Positions 16,944 through 24,737 of a DNA stretch of 64,000 bases are shown here, one piece after another. The notes below the pieces were generated by a model. That model was not told where the DNA came from, searched no databases, and saw nothing but the letters and a program-made list of their open reading frames with translations. The translations under genes were made by a program, and so were the position numbers. Origin of the DNA: Thermoplasmata archaeon (GTDB lineage Archaea > Thermoplasmatota > Thermoplasmata > Lutacidiplasmatales > UBA184); assembly GCA_021844945.1 (NCBI GenBank), contig JAKBSJ010000001.1, positions 310,001 to 374,000 on the forward strand. Reading direction: 5' to 3'. Every line of letters starts with the position of its first letter. Position 1 is the first letter of the stretch.

Positions 16944-18519
16944 CGCCGGACGGTGAGAAGTCGACCGTGGCCGGGCTCGACCCGGGCGCGGGGCAGACCT
17001 CGGACGCGACGAGCTGAAGCTCGATCCCCGTTGCCGATTGGGTATTCTCATAGATGATCTGTATCTCGACTGTCGCTCCGGCGTTGACGGCAAAGTAGCC
17101 GGCGCCCACCGGCGCGCTCGCGTTCGCCGTGCTGTTCGCGTAGGCGTACTCTCCCGAGACATTGAACGTCCAATCGGAGGTGGAGGCCCACGCTTCTCGC
17201 GCCGAAGCATTCAAGGGAGTTGAAGAATCGTTGAGGTAGACCTCGAGCACGCGGGCCCCGAGCACGATGCCGTGCGCTGCGGCGTCCTGGTTCGACAGAT
17301 TCACTCGTGCCGCCACGGCTAGGGCGTAACCGGGCGCGGGAGCGACAAAGTGGCTCGAGGCCGTCGCGGTCCCGCCGATCTGCCCGGTCTCCGCGGCGAC
17401 CGGGACGAGGACGAAGCCGCTGACGAGAATCGCCGCCACGGCGACCCCGACGAGGGTTCGCTTCCAGCCGAGAGGAGAAGCGTCGTTGAGGGGCGGTGGA
17501 TGCCGAGCCCCTAACAGGAGGATCAGGAAGGCGAAGATGAGCCAACCCAAGTATACGAAGAGTCCGAGGAGGAGGAGTAGGATGACGATCGCATAGCTGA
17601 GGTACCGGCTCCGGTCGCCAAAGAGCCCGCGCCAGACGTGGCCCCCATCGAGCTGGCCCGCCGGCAGCAGGTTGATCGCCGTTACGAAGATGCCGACCCA
17701 GCCCGCGAGCGCGAGCGGGTGCAGGTAAAGAATCTGTGTCGGAAAGACGTGGAGGAACGCGACCCAGAGCAGCGACTGCCCGATGAGGATGTTCGAGTAG
17801 CTCGTGCCGAGGAAAGTGATCCCGCACGTAGCCAAGGACGGGGTCGGGAGCGTCCAAGACAGGTAGAGGCCGGCGAACGTGATTGGTATGGCGATCAGGA
17901 ACCCGGCGATCGGCCCGGCGGCTCCGATGTCGAAAAGCACTTTGCGGTCCGTGAACGGTTGGCGAATGCTGATGAACGCGCCGAGCGTTCCAAAGAGGAA
18001 CGGCGGCGGGATGGGCATGAAATACGGCAGCGACGCGTCGAGCCGATAATGGCGCGAGACGAAGTAGTGCGCGAGCTCGTGGCCGCCGAGGATCGCGACG
18101 AGGGGTAGCGCGAAGAAGAGAGCGCCGAAGACAAAGTCGGACTCGGACAGAGAGGCGCCACCGACGAACGCGTTCCAGATCAGCGCTCCGGTGAGGATCG
18201 TGGTGACGAGCGTTGCCGCGAGCAGGCCGAGATTGATCCAGATCGTTCCCCGTGATACCGGCGGCCGATGCACCACCTCGATGAAGGTCTCTCCCGTCCG
18301 CTCGCGGAGCAGTCCGACGTACGCCTTCGCCCATAGCTCGTCGGCCAAGCTTCGGAACGTCGCTTCCAGCGTCGCCCGGTCGACGTGGACCGCGAAGGTA
18401 ACGGACTGCGGGCCGACGGTGGTCTCGTAGACCGGAAAATAGTGGGCGACAATCGTTCGTAGCCGGTCGAGCTCCGAGCTGGAAGATGGGATGCCTCCGC
18501 CCGACAGCGGCATCCCCAT
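16936..18519 (-). CDS. M50 (site-2 protease family) intramembrane metalloprotease with C-terminal extracytoplasmic domain
   Basis: The 527-aa protein has a soluble N-terminal domain (~1-105) and a membrane core with the zinc motif GGHELAHYF (HExxH) and NLLPAGQLDGGH (the NxxPxxxLDG motif). Two or more extra helices and a ~125-aa beta-rich C-terminal domain with many Asn-x-Ser/Thr sites follow. M50 enzymes cut transmembrane substrates such as anti-sigma factors or signal peptides. The substrate here is unknown. The gene directly precedes the 18523-18843 gene in reverse order, four bases apart. Confidence 0.88.
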   Translation of the reverse strand: MGMPLSGGGIPSSSSELDRLRTIVAHYFPVYETTVGPQSVTFAVHVDRATLEATFRSLADELWAKAYVGLLRERTGETFIEVVHRPPVSRGTIWINLGLLAATLVTTILTGALIWNAFVGGASLSESDFVFGALFFALPLVAILGGHELAHYFVSRHYRLDASLPYFMPIPPPFLFGTLGAFISIRQPFTDRKVLFDIGAAGPIAGFLIAIPITFAGLYLSWTLPTPSLATCGITFLGTSYSNILIGQSLLWVAFLHVFPTQILYLHPLALAGWVGIFVTAINLLPAGQLDGGHVWRGLFGDRSRYLSYAIVILLLLLGLFVYLGWLIFAFLILLLGARHPPPLNDASPLGWKRTLVGVAVAAILVSGFVLVPVAAETGQIGGTATASSHFVAPAPGYALAVAARVNLSNQDAAAHGIVLGARVLEVYLNDSSTPLNASAREAWASTSDWTFNVSGEYAYANSTANASAPVGAGYFAVNAGATVEIQIIYENTQSATGIELQLVASEVCPAPGSSPATVDFSPSGAT

Positions 18520-18522
18520 CGC

Positions 18523-18843
18523 TCAGTCCCCCGGACCCGAAGCAGGCTTCCTCAGTCGTTTCGCTCGCTCTTTCGCAGAGTATCCGGTCGCACTCTCGAG
18601 GAACCGGTTGTAGCGTCGGACCGTCTCCGCAGCGACCTCGACGTCGACCTTGGGGTCCATTTCGACTTCGACGCCAAGGAGCTTGCCGACCGGGGCGGCC
18701 GTTAGGTTCCGAAGCGCGCCGTAGTGCGCTCGGACTCCGGTCTCCGTCCGCTCGGCTTCCCCAAACGCCTCTCGGGCAGCAGCCTCGAGCGAGGAGGCGC
18801 CTAAGCGAGAGCGGTGCGACGGCTTGACAGGATAGTTCGTCAC
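18523..18843 (-). CDS. Conserved archaeal hypothetical protein, 106 aa (possibly DUF5611-like)
   Basis: A soluble protein with YGALRNLTAAPVGKLLGVEV and a C-terminal helix RRYNRFLESATGYSAKERAKR. The latter pattern recalls a small archaeal family I believe to be DUF5611; this assignment is from memory and uncertain. It is three bases upstream of the M50 protease gene on the same strand, so the two form an operon. No catalytic residues stand out. Confidence 0.55.
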   Translation of the reverse strand: MTNYPVKPSHRSRLGASSLEAAAREAFGEAERTETGVRAHYGALRNLTAAPVGKLLGVEVEMDPKVDVEVAAETVRRYNRFLESATGYSAKERAKRLRKPASGPGD

Positions 18844-18916
18844 GCTAGGGCTCCGACGCCGGTTCTGACCATTAGCCTAACCGTGGTTCCTTTGGGGCGT
18901 GTTGGGGCCAGCACCG

Positions 18917-19138
18917 TCAGACGGTCTCGATCTCGAACCGCACTCCGTAGCCACGGAGCCGCCGGGTGAGCTCGTCCGAGAGGTCCAGTACCTGGTCGGG
19001 GGTGGCCCCACCGTTCCAATCGTACACGAAGTCGTAGTTGCCCTGGGTGGGCTGGAAGCCCAGCGAGCGCAGCCTATCGGCGATCTCGGAGGGGGTCGCT
19101 CCCTCACTGTCGAACGTGACTCGAAGGTAGGTCTCCAT
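18917..19138 (-). CDS. Conserved hypothetical protein, 73 aa
   Basis: A small alpha/beta protein (METYLRVTFDSEGATPSEI, then NYDFVYDW and LTRRLRGYGVRFEIET). The beta-alpha-beta pattern with matched strands at both ends looks like a ferredoxin-fold domain. Codon use is normal and the ATG is clear. It lies in the same orientation as its neighbours. I do not recognise a function. Confidence 0.6.
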   Translation of the reverse strand: METYLRVTFDSEGATPSEIADRLRSLGFQPTQGNYDFVYDWNGGATPDQVLDLSDELTRRLRGYGVRFEIETV

Positions 19139-19164
19139 TCAGCCCCTCGAGGCTCGACCTCCGC

Positions 19165-19944
19165 CTAAGCATTACGGACGCGTCGGGCGTTCTGGGACCG
19201 TGGCCACATCCCGGCCACGACCTCGGAGGGCCGAGCACCCGACGGAAGTCGGCGGGAAACGAATGTCCGCGTCGGGGTGACGACCCGTAGGGACCCGGCC
19301 GCCCGTGGGGTGGGAGCGCGGACGATGATCCCGAGCTCCGCCGGTCGCTCGTGAAGGATCTTCTTAGGGAGTCGAGGCTCGAACCGGGCCTTCACGAAGA
19401 TTCGGCGCAGTGCATCGCGCCACGCAGAGGCGCCCGTGGGGGGATCCACGGCGAGGGCGATCCGGATCGGCGCGCGCCGGCGGCCACGCCGATCGATGAT
19501 GCCGAGACGAATACGCCGCGAACTGATGGGTAGGAGATCGTCCGCGAGTACCAGCGGAACGGTCTCGATCTCAAGAGCCGGCAACTTGCGCCTTCGACGT
19601 TCGGCATTGACCCGCGCTCCTCCCTCGACGGTCTCGACCGAGACGACCAGACGGTCGAATCCGGGTTCGACGGAGCGGCCGTAGCCGTTGTCGAGGGGTA
19701 CGATCCTCCACCGTCGGTGAGGGAACTCCTTTCTTAGCCAGCGAGCGAGGGCGCGTCGTCGTCGCTCGTACGGCTCGATTCTTCCCCGCGCGGGTTTGCG
19801 ATGTGTCGCTACGTACCGGTCCGTCGTGAGGCCGATCGCGACCTCGCCGCCCCCCCGCATCGCGGCGCGAAGGAGCGCCCAGTGGCCGGCGTGCAAGTGA
19901 TCGAACGTCCCGCCGAGTACCGTCCGTCGAGGTCGCGCGCCCAC
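19165..19944 (-). CDS. coaD: Archaeal-type pantetheine-phosphate adenylyltransferase with short DUF84-like tail
   Basis: Residues ~1-155 form a nucleotidylyltransferase of the archaeal PPAT family: GGTFDHLHAGHWALL (T/HxGH motif), IGLTTDRYVATHRK, and the late ISSRRIRLGIID segment. It makes dephospho-CoA from phosphopantetheine and ATP. Residues ~160-255 resemble the first half of a DUF84 (ITPase/XTPase) domain. That combination is known as a bifunctional PPAT/NTP phosphatase in some archaea, but here the tail is about half the normal size. The start is GTG 19944. Confidence 0.82.
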   Translation of the reverse strand: MGARPRRTVLGGTFDHLHAGHWALLRAAMRGGGEVAIGLTTDRYVATHRKPARGRIEPYERRRRALARWLRKEFPHRRWRIVPLDNGYGRSVEPGFDRLVVSVETVEGGARVNAERRRRKLPALEIETVPLVLADDLLPISSRRIRLGIIDRRGRRRAPIRIALAVDPPTGASAWRDALRRIFVKARFEPRLPKKILHERPAELGIIVRAPTPRAAGSLRVVTPTRTFVSRRLPSGARPSEVVAGMWPRSQNARRVRNA

Positions 19945-19957
19945 GGAGCCTCGTCCG

Positions 19958-20146
19958 TTAGTGCAGAAGTTCGATAAGGAGAATGAAGGCGAAAACGACG
20001 ATCAAGATGTAGAGGAGAGCGCTCCAGTTTCGGCGAGAACGCATTCGCGCTTCTCGGATCTCCCGACAGGCGGGGCTGCATGTTTCCGCGTTGGGAGGGG
20101 CGACCTTGCCGCAGACCTTGCAGTGCGTATGTTCCGGTAGGGCCAT
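19958..20146 (-). CDS. DUF2116-type zinc-ribbon membrane protein, 62 aa
   Basis: The N-terminal part has a zinc knuckle pair, [21 protein letters not shown] basic linker and one C-terminal transmembrane helix ([19 protein letters not shown]) follow. This architecture matches DUF2116, an archaeal family of tail-anchored zinc ribbons. Function unknown. It lies 13 bp upstream of coaD in the same direction and divergent from rps17e. Confidence 0.75.
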   Translation of the reverse strand: MALPEHTHCKVCGKVAPPNAETCSPACREIREARMRSRRNWSALLYILIVVFAFILLIELLH

Positions 20147-20228
20147 GGGATGAGTGCGAGCGAGACGCGTCCGTTAACCGTTTTCCTTTCTCGGCTCGCG
20201 CTCCTCCGTCACCGGCGGCGGACAACGG

Positions 20229-20236
20229 TTATAAAG
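20229..20236 (+). promoter_or_regulatory. TATA box for rps17e
   Basis: TTATAAAG lies 25-32 bp before the ATG at 20261, the spacing of an archaeal leaderless gene. It excludes the longer upstream reading of the frame. Confidence 0.7.
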
Positions 20237-20260
20237 GGCCCGAGGGTCCGCACCGCCCAG

Positions 20261-20485
20261 ATGGGCAACATCCGCCAGACGTACATCAAGCGCGTGGCTG
20301 TCGAGCTCGTTCGCAACTACCCCAACGACTTCACCGGAGATTTCGCCCAGAACAAGAAGAAGGTCCTCGAACTCACCGACCTCGGCGTCCAGGTCGATGG
20401 CCACATGCAAGTGGTTTACAAGAAAGTGGCCAACCGTATCGCCGGCTACGCTACACGATACGTGAAGCGCAAGCGCGGCACTTAG
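20261..20485 (+). CDS. rps17e: 30S ribosomal protein S17e
   Basis: The 74-aa protein ([17 protein letters not shown], then [14 protein letters not shown] and [14 protein letters not shown]) matches archaeal S17e over its full length. It is a small-subunit ribosomal protein shared by archaea and eukaryotes. It is preceded by a strong TATA box and transcribed alone, convergent with the aIF6 operon. Confidence 0.95.
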   Translation: MGNIRQTYIKRVAVELVRNYPNDFTGDFAQNKKKVLELTDLGVQVDGHMQVVYKKVANRIAGYATRYVKRKRGT

Positions 20486-20509
20486 ACAGTCCTCCTCGTC
20501 GCAGGCTCT

Positions 20510-21175
20510 CTATTCGAAGATCCCGAACCCTTCCTGTAAGTGTACGATCTCCACCGGGGTGGTGGGAAGCCCGACGATGAGACCGCGGGAGTTTGCGATC
20601 AGGCACGCGCCGACGATCGGGACTCCGAAGTTGGCCGTCGATCGGTGGACGGGTACCCGCAGGACGCGCTCGAGTTCCTGCGTCTCGCTCTCGGTCGCCC
20701 GGGGATGCACCACGACGCCCCGGTTCGTCGCGACGCCCGCCATTCCGACCGTCCCCAATCCGGCGATGGTCCCGCGGAACGCGGACACTCCAAGGGCCCG
20801 CCCGATCGCTTCGGTCGCCGCCTCTGAGAAGTCCGGGTGGACGAGAGCGCCACGGTCGTTCGTAAGAATGTTGTTTCCCATCGCGTTCAGTCGGCTCGCG
20901 ATGCGCGAGACGGGAACCACGGATCTGATCTCGTCCTCCTCGTCGGGGTCGATCCCTTCGGCGACGACGGCTCCGTGAGAGTTCATCGCCATCATCGCGC
21001 CCACGACTTCCGTTCCTTGGACGGTTGCCCGGGCGGTGGCGGTACCGAGGAGTTCGCGCACCTGCCGCTCGAGTCCCGCAGGAGCGTTCGGGGGAAGGAT
21101 CGAGAGCGCTTCGGAGGTCCGAACGTAGACACCAAGGTAGGGGCTACCCGCAATGAGGGCACGACCGACGGGCAC
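20510..21175 (-). CDS. eif6: Translation initiation factor aIF6
   Basis: The 221-aa protein shows the five-fold pseudo-repeat of IF6: repeated 'N..G..VhP' elements such as MAMNSHGAVV, NDRGALVHPDF, TNRGVVVHPRA and ANSRGLIVGLP. aIF6 binds the 50S subunit and prevents premature joining. The start is GTG 21175. It is the last gene of the S19e-PDCD5-L39e-L31e-aIF6 operon, an order conserved in many euryarchaea. Confidence 0.95.
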   Translation of the reverse strand: MPVGRALIAGSPYLGVYVRTSEALSILPPNAPAGLERQVRELLGTATARATVQGTEVVGAMMAMNSHGAVVAEGIDPDEEDEIRSVVPVSRIASRLNAMGNNILTNDRGALVHPDFSEAATEAIGRALGVSAFRGTIAGLGTVGMAGVATNRGVVVHPRATESETQELERVLRVPVHRSTANFGVPIVGACLIANSRGLIVGLPTTPVEIVHLQEGFGIFE

Positions 21176-21198
21176 GCCTCGCTGCCCCCGTCGCGGTC

Positions 21199-21495
21199 CT
21201 ACGCTTCGTCGAGGAGGTCAACCTCGATCAGGCCGTCCTCGAAGCGGATCGCACGGACCCGGACCTGGCGCGGAACATGCTGGATTCCGCGCTCCCAAAT
21301 GTACTCGTTGAGGCGCGGATCGATCCAGACGTCCTCGATCCGCCCCTTCATGTGACGGCTGACGAACCTTCGGACGGTCTCGAGGGCGTGGCCGGCCCGG
21401 CGTCGTCGGCTTGGAGCGTGCATGCTCGCCCGCAGCGGCACGACGTACTCGCGCTCGAGTTCTTCGACCGCATGCTCACCCGGTGTCCGCGCCAT
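21199..21495 (-). CDS. rpl31e: 50S ribosomal protein L31e
   Basis: The 98-aa product contains REYVVPLR, RAGHALETVRRFVSRHMK, VWIDPRLNEYIWERG and the basic strand PRQVRVRAIRFEDG, the full L31e pattern. It has a slightly long acidic C-terminus. It lies between rpl39e and aIF6 in a ribosomal operon. Confidence 0.95.
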   Translation of the reverse strand: MARTPGEHAVEELEREYVVPLRASMHAPSRRRRAGHALETVRRFVSRHMKGRIEDVWIDPRLNEYIWERGIQHVPRQVRVRAIRFEDGLIEVDLLDEA

Positions 21496-21510
21496 CGATA
21501 CAGTTGCTCC

Positions 21511-21669
21511 TTAGCGGTGAAGATGGCCCCGCTTCCACGTCCGGCGCTTCGGATGGCGCACGACCCTTCGGCTGGTCCGCTGCATGACCCATGCCGGAAC
21601 TCTCTGGTTCTGCGCCACGGCGCGGAACAATCGGGTCTTGCGCGCGAGGCTCTTTCGACGGTTCGCCAC
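21511..21669 (-). CDS. rpl39e: 50S ribosomal protein L39e, 52 aa
   Basis: The short frame from GTG 21669 to TAA 21511 reads [20 protein letters not shown], continues [17 protein letters not shown], and ends [12 protein letters not shown]. This is the complete L39e sequence pattern (highly basic, with the conserved N-x-x-P-x-W core). It sits 15 bp upstream of rpl31e and downstream of the PDCD5 gene, the canonical place. It lines the 50S exit tunnel. Confidence 0.95.
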   Translation of the reverse strand: MANRRKSLARKTRLFRAVAQNQRVPAWVMQRTSRRVVRHPKRRTWKRGHLHR

Positions 21670-21696
21670 GAACGATCTCCTCCCTTCCTTCCGAAG

Positions 21697-22065
21697 TCAG
21701 CGACGTGTAATCTTAATCTCGCGGCGTTCGGGCATCAAGCGCTCCAGTAGCGCTCGCAACGTAGGGTCATCGATCGGCCGCGTCAGTCGGCCGCTGGCCG
21801 CGAGCCCGATGACTTGCTGTTCGACCGCGTTCGCGACATCGGGCTTGGCGAGCCGAATCCTCCCCAGCCGCTCGCGCGCCTCGGGAGTCAGGACCCGGCG
21901 GAGAATCTCCTGCCGCTCGGCTTCCCGACGATCCATCTCGGCCTGTTGGGCCGCCGCGTACGCGTTCTGCGCCGATGCCTGCGCTGGGCCGGACTGGAGC
22001 TCCTGGATCTTGCGACGCCGGATCTCGGTCAGCTCCGGATCATCTTCGTACGCCATAGCCGCCAC
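21697..22065 (-). CDS. DNA-binding protein of the PDCD5 family
   Basis: The 122-aa protein begins with an acidic start and ELTEIRRRKIQELQ, passes through an Ala/Gln-rich helix, and has the core ILRRVLTPEARERLGRIRLAKP-type three-helix domain, ending in a basic tail. PDCD5 homologues occur in all archaea next to L39e/S19e and bind nucleic acid. The start is GTG 22065; ATG 22056 (MAYEDDPEL) is equally possible. Confidence 0.92.
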   Translation of the reverse strand: MAAMAYEDDPELTEIRRRKIQELQSGPAQASAQNAYAAAQQAEMDRREAERQEILRRVLTPEARERLGRIRLAKPDVANAVEQQVIGLAASGRLTRPIDDPTLRALLERLMPERREIKITRR

Positions 22066-22077
22066 CCGTCCAACCCG

Positions 22078-22533
22078 CTAGAGGTACTTGGCGAGTTCGG
22101 GCCGCTGGTCGACGAGGGACTTCAGCGTGTCCCGAGAGAGCGTGTCGAGGAGCTGGAGGCCCTCGGGGGTCACCGCGCGCCCCTGGGTCTTGTACGGGCG
22201 AACGAGGCCGGATCGTTCGAGTTGCTGGACGATCTCCCGCAACACCGCACGTGAGCCGGTTCGGGCGTGATAGGGCGCGCTGCCGCGATCCCGCTTGCCG
22301 CCGTAATCCGCGCTCAGACGCGCGACACCGACGTGACCGTGCAAGTAGATCTTCCGGAGCACGGACGCGCTTCGCATGTACCACCAATCCGGCGAGGTCG
22401 GCGCCCGCTCCTTGTGGACCCCGGTTTTGACGAAGGAGGCCCACGGGGGAGGGCTCACCGCTTGGCGGGTCTTGAGTTCGTTCGCGAGCCGGGGAAGGAG
22501 AGCCGCCGGCGGAACGTCCCGAGGGTGGGTCAT
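22078..22533 (-). CDS. rps19e: 30S ribosomal protein S19e
   Basis: The ~151-aa protein has the S19e winged-helix pattern: WASFVKTGVHKERAP, DWWYMRSASVLRKIY, HGHVGVARLSADYGG and TGSRAVLREIVQQLE. I place the start at ATG 22533 rather than GTG 22548 because a TATA box lies 26-32 bp upstream of 22533. It is the first gene of the ribosomal operon. Confidence 0.93.
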   Translation of the reverse strand: MTHPRDVPPAALLPRLANELKTRQAVSPPPWASFVKTGVHKERAPTSPDWWYMRSASVLRKIYLHGHVGVARLSADYGGKRDRGSAPYHARTGSRAVLREIVQQLERSGLVRPYKTQGRAVTPEGLQLLDTLSRDTLKSLVDQRPELAKYL

Positions 22534-22558
22534 GAGGCGGTCGCCCACTCGGTCGGTC

Positions 22559-22566
22559 TATATAAG
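22559..22566. promoter_or_regulatory. Shared TATA box between rps19e and the MobA-like gene
   Basis: TATATAAG lies 25-32 bp before ATG 22591 on the plus strand. Its complement (CTTATATA) lies 26-33 bp before ATG 22533 on the minus strand. The element is nearly palindromic and the 57-bp gap holds no second AT-rich box. Confidence 0.65.
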
Positions 22567-22590
22567 GGTCCCCGCTCGCTCCGATAGAAA

Positions 22591-23229
22591 ATGAGCCCCG
22601 AAACTGTTGCTCGCGCAGCCGAGTGTCCGGCGGCGCTCCTGCTGAGCGGGGGCCGCTCGCAGCGGTTCGGAGGAGCCGCCAAAGCTCTACTGAGCGTGCG
22701 CGGGAGGCCGGCGGTACGCCGGATGGCAGAGCTCGCTATCGCCCAATCGCTCTCGCCGATCGTTCTGGTCGTCCGACCTCAATTCATCGACATCGTGGAG
22801 GCGGTGGCCGGGCTTCCGGTCGTGGTCCGCCCTTCGGACCGCTGCGCGCTCGGACGGAGCGCATCGATCGACGAAGGTCTGGGCGCGATTCCCCGGGGCC
22901 GCGACGTGCTTCTGTGGCCCGTGGACCATCCCTTTGCACACGCTAAGACCCTTCGAGCCCTGGTCGAAACGAGAGCGATCGAGCCCATGTCCGATTGGAT
23001 CATTCCGACGTTCGACGGGCGCGACGGGCACCCCATCCTGTTTTCTCGGAAAGTCCGGCCCTCGATCCATGCTCTCGGGCCCGCGGATCCCTTGCGAATC
23101 GTTCGCGACAAATTCCGCGCGCGCACGATCCGGGTTCCGGTGGACGATCCCGGTGTGGTTGAGGCGATCGATACCCCCGAGGCGTACGCCCGGGCGAGCG
23201 CTCGAGAGGAGCGATGGACCGACGACTGA
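22591..23229 (+). CDS. mocA: MobA/MocA-like molybdopterin nucleotidyltransferase
   Basis: The 212-aa protein has a GT-A-type NTP-transferase start, ALLLSGGRSQRFGGAAKALL (GG-x-S-x-RFG...K). It also has the VRPSD and LLWPVDHPF motifs typical of MocA-type enzymes that attach CMP (or GMP) to molybdopterin. The pairing with xdhC (16-nt overlap) favours the CTP-type for Mo hydroxylases. No molybdoenzyme is in the window, so the target is unknown. Confidence 0.8.
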   Translation: MSPETVARAAECPAALLLSGGRSQRFGGAAKALLSVRGRPAVRRMAELAIAQSLSPIVLVVRPQFIDIVEAVAGLPVVVRPSDRCALGRSASIDEGLGAIPRGRDVLLWPVDHPFAHAKTLRALVETRAIEPMSDWIIPTFDGRDGHPILFSRKVRPSIHALGPADPLRIVRDKFRARTIRVPVDDPGVVEAIDTPEAYARASAREERWTDD

Positions 23230-24059
23230 CCCAGGAGGCTCTCCGCCTCCTGGAAGCGCACGAGCCATTCGCTCGGGCCACGGTCGTCCGGACCTCGGGT
23301 TCGACCCCGGGAAGGCTCGGTGCCTCGATGATCATACGCACCGACGGATCCACCGTTGGCACCGTAGGAGGAGCGGCCCTCGAAGAGGAGGTCAAGTCAC
23401 TCGGGCGCGTGGCGATCGAGCGCCGCGCCGGCGACCTCCATCACTTCGATCTTCGAGCCTGGGAGCCCGGCGGGCTGCCCAGCTTGTGCGGTGGTAGCGT
23501 CGACATCGCGATCGAGTTCGTTCCCGCTCGCCCCCATATTCTCCTCTGGGGAGGCGGGCACGTCGCGCATGCGGTCGCAGCCGTGCTCCCCGAGCTCGAG
23601 TACACGTTCAGCGTCGCGGACGATCGGCCGGAGTGGGTCGGCAACGACCGCTTCCCCGGTGCCGAGCAGCGGGTCGTAGTCGAGCCGAGTCGGATCTGGA
23701 ACGCCCTGCGACCGGCGTCGTTCTCCCACCTCTACGTGCTCGGCTACGACGCGTTGAAGGATCTCGAGGTACTACGAGCGTCGATCGACCAGTTCCCCGG
23801 AACGATCGGACTGATTGCGAGCGCGGCGAAGCGCGAGCATCTGTTCGCGCGATTGCGGGAGGGCGGTGTTGACCGGGCCGCGATCGGCCGGATCCGCTCC
23901 CCGATAGGGATCGATATCGGCGCGGAGTCCCCGAGCGAGATTGCGATCAGCATCGTCGCCGAAATCATTCGAGACCAACATCCGACGCGCTCACATACTC
24001 GCCGAGCCCATGCCCGCGAGGCAAAGGTTTCGAGGGATGCCGTCCTCCAACCCCCTTAA
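23214..24059 (+). CDS. xdhC: XdhC/CoxI family molybdoenzyme maturation factor
   Basis: The 281-aa protein shows both XdhC halves. The N-terminal domain has TSGSTPGRLGASMIIRTDGS and TVGGAALEEEV; the C-terminal Rossmann-like domain has LLWGGGHVAHAVAAVLPEL and IGLIASAAKREH. XdhC proteins bind sulfurated molybdenum cofactor and insert it into xanthine/CO dehydrogenase-type enzymes. The overlap with the MobA-like gene indicates co-translation. Confidence 0.88.
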   Translation: MDRRLTQEALRLLEAHEPFARATVVRTSGSTPGRLGASMIIRTDGSTVGTVGGAALEEEVKSLGRVAIERRAGDLHHFDLRAWEPGGLPSLCGGSVDIAIEFVPARPHILLWGGGHVAHAVAAVLPELEYTFSVADDRPEWVGNDRFPGAEQRVVVEPSRIWNALRPASFSHLYVLGYDALKDLEVLRASIDQFPGTIGLIASAAKREHLFARLREGGVDRAAIGRIRSPIGIDIGAESPSEIAISIVAEIIRDQHPTRSHTRRAHAREAKVSRDAVLQPP

Positions 24060-24269
24060 TCTGACGGTCGGCGGGCCGCGGGTCGATCGACCGGAGGAGA
24101 CCGTATTCGGCGGTACGCGCGAGGATCTCTCTCGGTCCGGGGCCGCGCGAGGACCCGCTCTCCGGACATCCCCGGGCCGTTCACTCTGGATCCGGCGTCA
24201 CCGCCGAAGGATGACCCGGATGGACGCTCGGCGGGCGGACGGGGCGCTATGCGCCGGGGGCCGGGCCGG

Positions 24270-24737
24270 ATGAGACGGAAGCCAAAGTTCGCCCTCGTTC
24301 CGATTCGCGAACTGCGGGCCCACGAGCGCGCCGACGAGCGAATGATCGAGAAGCTGGTACGGGAGATGTCGGATCGCAAAGTGTTCGTCGACCCGATCTG
24401 GGTCGATCGCGCGACGCGCACGATCCTGAACGGCCATCACCGCTACCATGCCGCGAAGCGCCTCGGGGCGCGCCGGATCCCGGCGTACCTCTTCGAGTAT
24501 CGAGACGACCCATCGGTGACCCTCGACCGGTGGAGCACCGGGCCTCCGATCTCGAAGGAAGAGGTCCTGCATGCGGCGAAGGAGGGGGCGCTCTTCCCGA
24601 TCAAGACCACCCGGCACCGCGTGCGGGAACCCCCCCCGCCCCGTTCCGTTCCGATCGCGGAGCTGATGGCTCCCGAGGAGGAGGAAACCCGCCCGCGGGT
24701 AACGGCGACTCGGCGACGACCGCGCCCTCAGCGGTAA
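24270..24737 (+). CDS. ParB/sulfiredoxin-fold protein, possibly a free-serine-kinase-like enzyme
   Basis: The ~155-aa protein has one ParB-N fold domain: VPIRELRAHERADERMIEKL, then VFVDPIWVDRATRTILNGHHRYHAAKRLGA (split across the GHHR motif), then IPAYLFEY. A charged, Pro/Arg-rich tail follows. Single-domain archaeal proteins of this type include the ADP-dependent serine kinase SerK and SbnI, which share the GHHRY motif. There is no HTH as in true ParB, so chromosome partitioning is unlikely. The start is ATG 24270 or 24249. Confidence 0.65.
   Translation: MRRKPKFALVPIRELRAHERADERMIEKLVREMSDRKVFVDPIWVDRATRTILNGHHRYHAAKRLGARRIPAYLFEYRDDPSVTLDRWSTGPPISKEEVLHAAKEGALFPIKTTRHRVREPPPPRSVPIAELMAPEEEETRPRVTATRRRPRPQR

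Noticed and set aside
24249-24737. Reading the ParB-fold protein as a chromosome partition ParB
   Set aside because: No HTH, no C-terminal dimer domain and no parA neighbour.
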